Shown piece after piece: positions 1 through 5,901 of a stretch of DNA of 15,428 nt. The stretch is from Methanothrix harundinacea (GTDB lineage Archaea; Halobacteriota; Methanosarcinia; Methanotrichales; Methanotrichaceae): positions 1 to 15,428 of the forward strand of contig DAQG01000014.1 in NCBI GenBank assembly GCA_002502785.1. The letters are read 5' to 3'. Position 1 is the stretch's first letter. Each line of letters opens with the position of its first letter. The translations under genes were made by a program, and so were the position numbers. Under the pieces are notes generated by a model. That model was not told the origin of the DNA. It saw only the letters and a program-made list of their open reading frames with translations, and made no database searches.

Positions 1-55
1 ACACAAATCAGCGAGGAGCCAACTTTTTTTTATGATGTAGCCGTCGTTTTCGCCT

Positions 56-286
56 TCAGACCTTGTGGCCCATGGCGAACCTTCGCATCACACGGTCGAT
101 GGCGATCGTCACCTGGTCGCCGACCTTCGTCTCGGGAACGAATATTACGAAGCCCTCGACCCTGGCGATCCCGTCGCCCTGTTTTGCAATGTCTTCAATC
201 TCGACGTCGTACTCTTTTCCGACCTCGACAGGAGCCGTGGACTCAAAACTGTCGTCTCGGAAGGAACCTCTATCACTTCTGTACAA
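56..286 (-). CDS. TRAM-domain protein, copy 1
   Basis: This 76-residue protein is essentially one TRAM domain, an OB-like RNA-binding fold common as a stand-alone gene in euryarchaea, where members are thought to act as RNA chaperones. The core is seen at residues 23-61 (GKEYDVEIEDIAKQGDGIAR, then EGFVIFVPETKVGDQVTI). The N-terminal 20 residues are Ser/Arg/Asp-rich and probably disordered. I start it at TTG (284-286): a GGTGA ribosome-binding site lies 6 nt upstream (minus strand of 293-297), and an in-frame stop precedes it, so no ATG is available. It lies 43 bp downstream of a second copy in the same direction, and 61 of 76 residues are identical. It is probably cotranscribed from the promoter ahead of copy 2. 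The RNA target is unknown. Confidence 0.85.
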   Translation of the reverse strand: MYRSDRGSFRDDSFESTAPVEVGKEYDVEIEDIAKQGDGIARVEGFVIFVPETKVGDQVTIAIDRVMRRFAMGHKV

Positions 287-329
287 AACACTTCACCGTC
301 CTGATTAAAAGGGAGAATGATTCAGATTT

Positions 330-560
330 TCAGGCCTTGTGGCCGATGGCGAACCTCTGCATAACTCGGTCGATGACGATCGTCACCTGGTCGCCGACTT
401 TGGTGTCCGGGACGAATATTACGAAACCCTCGATCCTTGCAATTCCGTCGCCCTTCTTTGCGACGTCCTCGATCTCAACATCATACTCCTTTCCGGCCTC
501 AACAGGTGCTGAGGGTGCGAAGCTGTCGCCTCGGAAGGAACCTCTATCATTACCGTACAA
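330..560 (-). CDS. TRAM-domain protein, copy 2
   Basis: This is the upstream twin of the TRAM gene at 56-286: also 76 residues, with the same domain (GKEYDVEIEDVAKKGDGIAR, EGFVIFVPDTKVGDQVTI) and 15 substitutions, many conservative. The reading frame stays open upstream to 686, but I place the start at TTG 558-560. It gives exactly the same length as copy 1, it has GGTGA 5 nt upstream (minus strand of 566-570), and a TATA-like box at 626-634 would put the transcript start near 605, downstream of the ATG at 620. The longer reading would add about 40 residues including a CxxC (CGQCGK), which copy 1 lacks because of a one-base difference before its start. Role: small RNA-binding protein, target unknown. 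Confidence 0.83.
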   Translation of the reverse strand: MYGNDRGSFRGDSFAPSAPVEAGKEYDVEIEDVAKKGDGIARIEGFVIFVPDTKVGDQVTIVIDRVMQRFAIGHKA

Positions 561-625
561 ACACTTCACCGTCCTTAGCGAAAAACCGCGAAACAGTTTG
601 CCGCATTGTCCACAGATCATTACGA

Positions 626-634
626 CTATTAAAT
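626..634 (-). promoter_or_regulatory. TATA-like box for the TRAM gene pair
   Basis: The minus strand reads ATTTAATAG. It lies about 70 bp upstream of the TTG start at 560, which predicts a leader of about 45 nt holding the GGTGA site. No other good TATA box lies between it and the gene. Inferred from spacing only. Confidence 0.45.
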
Positions 635-750
635 CCTTGTGCTCATGAGGTCGGTGGGCTCTGGCTTCGAATAAGATGAGTCCCATTCAGAACAAGTGTA
701 TTGCTATTCAAAGCTGAAAGGGTTGAACGGCTGGAGGATCTGAACTGGTA

Positions 751-770
751 TCTCAGCCGAACGGCTGAGA
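751..770. promoter_or_regulatory. Perfect palindrome ahead of the NSUN-cofH operon (possible operator)
   Basis: TCTCAGCCG and CGGCTGAGA are perfect 9-bp inverted arms separated only by AA. The palindrome abuts the TATA box of the downstream operon, where archaeal transcription factor B contacts DNA, so a bound regulator could block or recruit initiation. A 2-nt loop is too tight for a good RNA hairpin, which favours a protein-binding site. Regulator unknown. Confidence 0.45.
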
Positions 771-778
771 ATATATCC
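770..778 (+). promoter_or_regulatory. TATA box, leaderless promoter of the NSUN operon
   Basis: AATATATCC is centred about 27 bp upstream of the ATG at 801. That is the usual TATA-to-start distance in archaea, so the transcript should begin at or within a base or two of the start codon. No Shine-Dalgarno sequence is seen just before the ATG, in agreement with leaderless translation. Confidence 0.65.
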
Positions 779-800
779 TATAAACGCGAACTCCGGCAGC

Positions 801-1697
801 ATGGACGGCCTGGAGCGGTACAGGGGAATCGTGCCGGAGTTCGAGCGGCTCATTGAGGCGATCGTGAGACCGCTTCCCGTCACGGCGAGGATTAACACCC
901 TCAAGACCGATCGGGATCGGCTACTATTTCGCCTGAGGGAAGCGAAGGTGCCTTTCCAACCCTTTTCCTGGTACTCCTTGGGCCTGAAGCTTGACGTGGA
1001 AAAGCCCGGTAACCTCATCGAGAACCTGATGGGCCACATCCACGTCCAGGAGGAGATATCGATGGTCTCTCCCATCATCCTGGACCCGAAACCGGGGGAG
1101 AGGGTCCTGGACCTGTGTGCAGCACCCGGGAGCAAGACCACCCAGATCGCCTCGATGATGGTGAACCGGGGACTTCTTGTGGCGAACGATCCTGCCAACA
1201 CCAGGGTTGCCTCCCTCAGGTCCAACTGCGAGAGAGCAGGAGCCATCAACGTCGTGGTGACGAGGTACGACGGCCGCCGTTTTCCCTCCCATGAGTTCGA
1301 CCGGGTCCTCGTCGACGCCCCCTGCACCGGTCAGGGGATGGCAAGAAAAGACCTCTCGGTCCTGGACCGGTGGAGCCTGAAGCGGTCCCTCGGCCTTCAG
1401 CGCCTCCAGCGCGCCCTTCTCAGAAGGGCGACGGATCTTGCGAAGCCCGGAGGCACGGTCGTCTACTCCACCTGCACCTTCGCCCCCGAGGAGAACGAGG
1501 CCGTCGTATCCTGGGTCGCCGATCAGGTCGAACGGGTCCGGCTCGAAAAGGTCTCGATCCCGGGTCTGGAAAGCTGCCCCGGGCTGGTGGAGTGGGACGG
1601 GTCCCTCTTCGGGGACGAGATGGAAAAGTGCATCAGGTACTACCCTCACCAGAACGATACTGGAGGATTCTTTGTCGCAAAGCTCATTAAAGAATAG
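801..1697 (+). CDS. NSUN-family RNA (cytosine-5) methyltransferase
   Basis: A 298-residue class I SAM-dependent enzyme of the NOL1/NOP2/Sun family, which methylates C5 of cytosine in tRNA or rRNA in the cytoplasm. Motif I (SAM loop) is VLDLCAAPGSKTT at 102-114. Motif IV is DAPCTGQG at 172-179, with Cys175 of the Pro-Cys pair that helps release product. Motif VI is STCTFAPEENE at 223-233, with Cys225 of the Thr-Cys pair as the nucleophile. Residues 1-90 form the usual N-terminal RNA-binding extension. The protein stops right after the catalytic domain. The next overlapping gene appears to supply a C-terminal domain that relatives carry in the same chain. ATG 801 is supported by the TATA spacing. 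By analogy with archaeal Trm4-like enzymes the substrate may be tRNA, but position specificity cannot be read from sequence. Confidence 0.9.
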   Translation: MDGLERYRGIVPEFERLIEAIVRPLPVTARINTLKTDRDRLLFRLREAKVPFQPFSWYSLGLKLDVEKPGNLIENLMGHIHVQEEISMVSPIILDPKPGERVLDLCAAPGSKTTQIASMMVNRGLLVANDPANTRVASLRSNCERAGAINVVVTRYDGRRFPSHEFDRVLVDAPCTGQGMARKDLSVLDRWSLKRSLGLQRLQRALLRRATDLAKPGGTVVYSTCTFAPEENEAVVSWVADQVERVRLEKVSIPGLESCPGLVEWDGSLFGDEMEKCIRYYPHQNDTGGFFVAKLIKE

Positions 1698-2166
1698 GTC
1701 GCCCTTCCAGCCGCTGGGCCGGGCCGAGGTTGCCGATATGTGGTGGTCCAGGTTTGGGACGCCCCTTTCGACCTTCGAGGGCGTGAGCTTCTACAGGAAG
1801 GGGCGGAACGTCTGGGCCTTCAGCCTTCCCGAGATCCCGGACATGAGATGCGAGTCTGTGGGTCTTCGTTTCATGTCGGTCCGGGGCCGGGTCTGGAAGC
1901 CCACCACCTACGCCCTCCAGCTCTTCGGCCGTTTCGCGACCAAGAACGCCGTCGACCTCGGCCCGGACCAGGCTGAAAAGTTCATAGCCGGGGAACAGCA
2001 GAGCTTGGAGGCGGATCTGGAGGACGGTTACGTTGTGGTATCTCACCGGGGCGATGTTCTCGGATGTGGTCTTTATACCAGAGGCGAACTCGTCTCGCAG
2101 CTTCCAAAGGAGCGCAGGATCGTGAAAGAGGGCATAGAAAACTGCCTATCGGACGGTGATAGCTGA
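1672..2166 (+). CDS. Stand-alone NSUN/RsmF C-terminal-like RNA-binding protein
   Basis: A 164-residue protein resembling the C-terminal PUA-like region found fused to Nop2/RsmF-type methyltransferases. Diagnostic stretches are WWSRFGTPLSTFEGVSFYRK at 24-43, the FIAGEQQ-type segment at 104-110, GYVVVSHRGDVLGCGLY at 119-135, and LPKERR at 144-149. There is no catalytic motif, so it probably helps bind RNA or partners the methyltransferase encoded just upstream. The homology begins before the first ATG (1738), so a non-ATG start is needed. TTG 1672 has GGAGG 5 nt upstream (1662-1666), which overlaps the methyltransferase gene by 26 bp. Its stop overlaps the cofH start by one base (TGATG). All three genes are therefore likely translationally coupled. 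The assignment is from recalled family pattern, with moderate certainty. Confidence 0.72.
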   Translation: MSQSSLKNRSPFQPLGRAEVADMWWSRFGTPLSTFEGVSFYRKGRNVWAFSLPEIPDMRCESVGLRFMSVRGRVWKPTTYALQLFGRFATKNAVDLGPDQAEKFIAGEQQSLEADLEDGYVVVSHRGDVLGCGLYTRGELVSQLPKERRIVKEGIENCLSDGDS

Positions 2167-3242
2167 TGATATTGTCTCGGGAGCGCGAACCATTGGCGTT
2201 TGAAGACCGCCTCCTTTCCCAGGACCTTTGGATCGATCGGGTCTCTCTCATGGCGCTCTGGAACGAGCCCGTCCGGCTCTTTCGGCTCGCAAACCTACTC
2301 AGGGAAGAGCGCTGCGGGGAAGATGTCTCCTTCGTCGTCAACAGGAATGTCAACTTCACGAACCTGTGCGTGGGAAGCTGCAGGTTCTGTGCCTTCAGAA
2401 GGTCTGACGGCTACCTTTTATCAGAAGAGGAGATCCTGGACCGGGTGGCGGCTGCCGAGATGTTTTCTGCCACCGAGATCTGCATTCAGGGAGGGCTGGC
2501 CCCAGGCCTGGTCCTGGAGGACTACTGCCGGATCCTGGAGTCTGTTAAGGAGAACTACCCCAGGATGCACCTTCACGCCTACTCCCCCATGGAAGTATTT
2601 TACATGTCAAAAAACTCCGGCATCACCCCTGCAGACTCGATAAGGGAGTTGAAGCGAGCGGGCCTTGGATCGATGCCGGGAACCGCGGCTGAGATTCTGG
2701 TGGACCGGGTGAGAAAGGAGATCTGCCCCTCCAAACTGACGACGTCTGAATGGCGGGATGTGATCACCACGGCCCACGGCCTGGGGGTTCTCACCACCTC
2801 CACCATGCTTTACGGCCACCTCGAAAGCCTGGAAGATCGGATCAGCCATCTTCTGCTTCTCCGCGAGATCCAGGCCGAGACCGGCGGGTTTACGGAGTTT
2901 GTCCTGTTGCCCTTCATGTCGGGGAACAACGATCTTGGCCCCTGGTCTCAGAGGATGGGCCACCTCGAGAACTTGAAGATGCACGCTCTCGCCAGGGTCG
3001 CCCTCCATCCCCTGATCGCCAACATCCAGGCGAGCTGGGTCAAGCTAGGAAGGGACCTTGCTGGCAGGACCACCCTCTGGGGGGTGAACGATCTTGGCGG
3101 AACCCTGATGGAGGAGAACATATCGCGAACTGCAGGTTCCGTAGAGACCGAGTGCATGACCCCGGGCCAGTTCAGGGATCTGATCGAGAGGAACGGGCGG
3201 GTTCCGGTCCAGAGGACGACTCTCTACGGTCGGATGAGATAA
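2166..3242 (+). CDS. cofH: CofH, radical-SAM subunit of F420 precursor (FO) synthase
   Basis: 358 residues. CofH joins 5-amino-6-(D-ribitylamino)uracil to a tyrosine-derived 4-hydroxybenzyl radical; CofG then closes the ring to give FO, the deazaflavin core of coenzyme F420, the hydride carrier of methanogens. The radical-SAM cluster motif is CVGSCRFC (Cys68, Cys72, Cys75), preceded by the family-typical NVNFTNLC. Other hallmarks are ATEICIQGGL near 102-111, HAYSPMEVF near 137-145, and the C-terminal DLGGTLMEENIS shared by CofH and the menaquinone enzymes MqnC/MqnE. Methanogen context and the paired Cys spacing favour CofH over those. The length is normal. Its ATG overlaps the preceding stop. 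CofG is not in the window. Linkage to RNA-methylation genes is unusual and may be only operon convenience. Confidence 0.9.
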   Translation: MILSREREPLAFEDRLLSQDLWIDRVSLMALWNEPVRLFRLANLLREERCGEDVSFVVNRNVNFTNLCVGSCRFCAFRRSDGYLLSEEEILDRVAAAEMFSATEICIQGGLAPGLVLEDYCRILESVKENYPRMHLHAYSPMEVFYMSKNSGITPADSIRELKRAGLGSMPGTAAEILVDRVRKEICPSKLTTSEWRDVITTAHGLGVLTTSTMLYGHLESLEDRISHLLLLREIQAETGGFTEFVLLPFMSGNNDLGPWSQRMGHLENLKMHALARVALHPLIANIQASWVKLGRDLAGRTTLWGVNDLGGTLMEENISRTAGSVETECMTPGQFRDLIERNGRVPVQRTTLYGRMR

Positions 3243-3371
3243 TATTTCGGGGTCGCGATCGTCCCTTTCGCTGATTCGCCTCGGCCGGAAGTTCCCTCGC
3301 CAAATAGAAGCCCTCTGGCCTGTATTCATCCAGCAGGTCCGTCGAAGGACATTTTCAGGCCGCTCTCATAA

Positions 3372-3387
3372 CAAATATCATATAGTA
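3372..3387 (+). promoter_or_regulatory. TATA-like region for pstS
   Basis: CAAATATCATATAGTA is the only A/T-rich TATA-like stretch between cofH and the phosphate-binding gene. It predicts a transcript start near 3402-3408. The spacer 3243-3371 shows nothing else that I recognise. Confidence 0.45.
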
Positions 3388-3434
3388 CGAGTAGTTTTAC
3401 TGCGGGGAGTGATCTGACGACCAAATTACCCTCT

Positions 3435-4259
3435 TTGATGCTGATATGCTCAATTGTGGGACTTTTTGCCCTGGCGGGAACCTGCGGGGCTTCGGACGAC
3501 CTGGACACTGTGACCATTACCGGGTCTACGACGGTTATGCCCCTGGTGGAGATCTGCGCCGAGGAGTTCAACATCCTCCAGAACGACGTGATGGTGACCG
3601 TCAGCGGCGTCGGCGGGTCTGGGGTGGGGATAAAGAACGTGGCCAGCGGTTTTTCCGACATCGGGATGTCTTCCCGGCAGGTCAGGGCCGATGAGACCGA
3701 ACTTTACGGCGATAACTTCGTCGAGTACCTGATAGGCTACGACGCGATATGCATCGCCGTCAGCAAATCGATATACGATTTCGGAGTCGCCAACCTCACC
3801 CGGGATCAGGTTCGGGCGATATACAACGGGAACTTGACAAACTGGAAGGAGCTTGGAGGTCCCGATAGAGACATATACGCCGTGGCCCGGATGGTGGGCT
3901 CTGGAACCGGCGACCTATTTAACGAGATGGTGATAGGCGACCTGAAGACAGAGACCCTGGGTGCCGATACCTACACCCAGAACAACGCCGAGATGAAGAC
4001 TGCCATAACCAAGAGCGATAAAGCTATCGGCTATCTCGGCTTCAACTACGTCCAGGACGGAAATCTGAGCGCTGTTGCCTATGAGGGTGTCTTCCCCACC
4101 TCCGAGAGCATAAAGAGCGAGACTTATCCCCTCTCCCGTCCCCTTTACGTGATGACCTGGAACGAGCCCGATGAGAGTGAACAGGCCTTCATAGATTTCA
4201 TTCTGGGTGAGAAGGGCCAGTACATCGTAGAAGAGATCGGATTTCTGCCGGCTGACTGA
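3435..4259 (+). CDS. pstS: PstS-type phosphate ABC transporter binding protein
   Basis: An exported 274-residue binding protein that captures phosphate for a PstCAB importer. Ligand-site motifs are GSTTV at 30-34, GVGGSGVG at 58-65, the SSR triad at 79-81, and MVGSGTGDLFNE in the middle. An N-terminal hydrophobic segment (about residues 3-17) ends near GTCGAS, fitting a secretion signal; it is not a canonical lipobox. The start is doubtful. TTG 3435 gives a signal with no positive charge, and the strong ribosome-binding site GGGGAGTGATC (3404-3414) is about 21 nt away. A CTG at 3414 would sit right behind it and add residues including a Lys (LTTKLPS). No pstC, pstA or pstB follows, so the permease must be elsewhere. 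The specificity is by family and could be another oxyanion. Confidence 0.85.
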   Translation: MMLICSIVGLFALAGTCGASDDLDTVTITGSTTVMPLVEICAEEFNILQNDVMVTVSGVGGSGVGIKNVASGFSDIGMSSRQVRADETELYGDNFVEYLIGYDAICIAVSKSIYDFGVANLTRDQVRAIYNGNLTNWKELGGPDRDIYAVARMVGSGTGDLFNEMVIGDLKTETLGADTYTQNNAEMKTAITKSDKAIGYLGFNYVQDGNLSAVAYEGVFPTSESIKSETYPLSRPLYVMTWNEPDESEQAFIDFILGEKGQYIVEEIGFLPAD

Positions 4260-4345
4260 GCTTCTTAATTAAAATAAGTTGGAGGGAGCGGCGCTTGCCA
4301 TTCTCGCGGCCAGCGCCTCTCATAATACCATCGTGATGTTCTTCG

Positions 4346-5275
4346 TCAACAGCTGGGGCAATACTGGGCTACAGAGGTGTCGTTCCAGGAGTCTCCCCAG
4401 GCCGCGTCTCGGCAGATGCAGTCGAAGATCTCCTCTTCACCCCAGAGCTTATCGTCGGCGTCCATCCCGCCATAGCCGCCGAAGCAGCAGGAGAGCCAGT
4501 CGGGCTTCACCTTGGATCCAGTACAGCTGGTGCAGATCTCCATGTTCTTGGTGATCTTGAAGCTGCCCACATAGTTCTCGTCGATTTCTATGAGGGGATT
4601 CTTCCATCCTTCATCTGATTTTGTCAGGAGCTGGCCAACGTGTACCGACCCTTCAGTCACCACTTCTTCGATACTCATACTGGTGCTGCTTAACCCTTTT
4701 TTGGGTGAGGCACTGTAGTAGTTCTTTGGTGGCCACTTCTCTTTGTTCTCGAGGTCGACACCTATATCCTTCTGGAAGGCTGAAGCATACTCAATCTGGT
4801 GGAGCATCGATACTCCCTGACCATCACCGCACCCGCCGTCGTAGTTCTTGCCTTCTGTCCTCTCCTTCAGTTTGGAGTTGTAGACTATCGGATTTTCGGC
4901 ATAGTATCCAGTCCCGTAGGCCATGGCCACAGGAGCATAGGTCATCTCATTCTGCTCAACAAAGGAGATGTTCCCGGCGTGGACGGTCTTATATTCCCCA
5001 TAAACTTGCGTATACTTATCTTGGACGTATCCACTTACACTGCTCTGATTCGAGCTTAAAAGGGTAGCCGTGTCCATACTTCCGCTACCATGCATGTAAT
5101 TTTTGAGCTGGAGAGATTCGGTGTTCACCTTCTGGTAGACCATGGCAAAACCCTCTCCCTCTACGTCCTGCTCCAGCTTCTGTTCGTTCTTCAGGTAGTA
5201 CCCCTCGGGATTGCCGGCCGCCCAAGCTGGGCTCGAGATCACCAGCATAACCAGGAGCGTCGTCCCGATTTTCAT
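4346..5275 (-). CDS. Exported cysteine-rich protein of unknown function
   Basis: 309 residues from ATG 5273-5275. The frame stays open upstream to 5341, but the TATA box at 5353-5361 puts that ATG upstream of the transcript start, and GAGGTG lies 11 nt before the chosen ATG. A clear signal peptide (MKIGTTLLVMLVISSPAWA) is probably cut after AWA. The mature chain is hydrophilic, with Tyr- and Asn-rich stretches and three N-glycosylation sequons (N76, N102, N298). Nine cysteines are unevenly placed: one at 149, and eight in the last 62 residues, as CTSC (248-251), a CC pair (263-264), CIC (286-288) and a terminal CPSC (306-309). This suggests disulfide bonds or metal binding outside the cell. 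I do not recognise the family. It is convergent with pstS and separated by 86 bp. Confidence 0.8.
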   Translation of the reverse strand: MKIGTTLLVMLVISSPAWAAGNPEGYYLKNEQKLEQDVEGEGFAMVYQKVNTESLQLKNYMHGSGSMDTATLLSSNQSSVSGYVQDKYTQVYGEYKTVHAGNISFVEQNEMTYAPVAMAYGTGYYAENPIVYNSKLKERTEGKNYDGGCGDGQGVSMLHQIEYASAFQKDIGVDLENKEKWPPKNYYSASPKKGLSSTSMSIEEVVTEGSVHVGQLLTKSDEGWKNPLIEIDENYVGSFKITKNMEICTSCTGSKVKPDWLSCCFGGYGGMDADDKLWGEEEIFDCICRDAAWGDSWNDTSVAQYCPSC

Positions 5276-5352
5276 AATCGTCCCTACACCTCTCATTTCC
5301 ATCCCTTTCCCTAATTTTCTGCTATTATATGCGGCGTACATGACATTTTTTG

Positions 5353-5361
5353 CTATATATT
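5353..5361 (-). promoter_or_regulatory. TATA box of the exported Cys-rich gene
   Basis: The minus strand reads AATATATAG. The expected transcript start is near 5330, leaving a leader of about 55 nt before ATG 5275. This decides against the upstream ATG at 5341. Confidence 0.6.
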
Positions 5362-5449
5362 CCTTTCTAAATCTAAATTAAACTTAAAATTAGGAAAAAG
5401 TTAACATCTTTTCATAAATTTAGCGATTAATCCTTATGCAAGGTGGGCC

Positions 5450-5635
5450 GTGAGCGGGCGATGCTCGATGAAGCTTCTTTCTGATCAAGCTTCGACGTTC
5501 GCGTCAGAAAACGATGGCGTACGAGCCATGTCTGCCGAATCTGAAGACAATATTCCATCTCTTGTGGATATCGAACTATGCCAATTGCGACACCAAATCA
5601 AATATATCAGCCTCATGGTAAGTACGTTTGATTAA
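5450..5635 (+). CDS. Possible small protein, 61 residues
   Basis: This is the only candidate gene in the long spacer 5342-5901. It starts at GTG 5450 with AGGTGG 3 nt upstream (5441-5446), and an A/T-rich TATA-like stretch lies near 5414-5423. The product is polar in its first half and could form a helix near its end (CQLRHQIKYI), without a clear membrane segment or signal peptide. Nothing about it is recognisable, and an open frame of this size could occur by chance. The inverted arms GAAGCTT/AAGCTTC (about 5469-5493) inside it could equally belong to an untranslated RNA or a decayed mobile sequence. Confidence 0.3.
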   Translation: MSGRCSMKLLSDQASTFASENDGVRAMSAESEDNIPSLVDIELCQLRHQIKYISLMVSTFD

Positions 5636-5850
5636 CTTCACTTGCTCTTATTTAAGTTCACTTGTTCTATGGATTGCGCGCCGGAAAAACTGGACAATCT
5701 AATATCAAGTAAGTCGGAAGAACTTCTAACATAGGGGACTTTGAATCGAAAAAGGTCTTTTTCCCGGCTTTCGGAAAGGGTGCTGGTTATGGTTTCGATT
5801 TATCGGTTTAGAGACATCTCACTAATTTTCATCATTTTCTATGGAAAGGG
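5636..5850. other. Non-coding spacer with short repeats
   Basis: No convincing gene is present. A near-perfect direct repeat, TTCACTTGCTCT then TTCACTTGTTCT, lies at about 5637-5669. A small perfect inverted repeat, GAAAAA-GGTC-TTTTTC, lies around 5748-5763 and could act as a weak terminator or pause. Otherwise I see nothing until the promoter at 5851. Confidence 0.4.
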
Positions 5851-5859
5851 ATATATTCA
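5851..5859 (+). promoter_or_regulatory. TATA box of the sequon-repeat surface protein
   Basis: ATATATTCA predicts a transcript start near 5881 and a short leader carrying AGGGAG (5885-5890) 11 nt before ATG 5902. Confidence 0.6.
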
Positions 5860-5901
5860 TGCGAAGCTCAGATTATTCCGATTTAGGGAGATTAGGTCTA
5901 T

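Noticed and set aside
561..686. An N-terminal extension of TRAM copy 2 containing CxxC (CGQCGK), possibly half of a zinc finger.
   Set aside because: The promoter and GGTGA-TTG signals put the start at 560, copy 1 lacks the extension, and only one Cys pair is present.
924..1649. Long minus-strand frames opposite the NSUN methyltransferase gene.
   Set aside because: They are shadows of GC-rich coding sequence. The plus strand carries all catalytic motifs.
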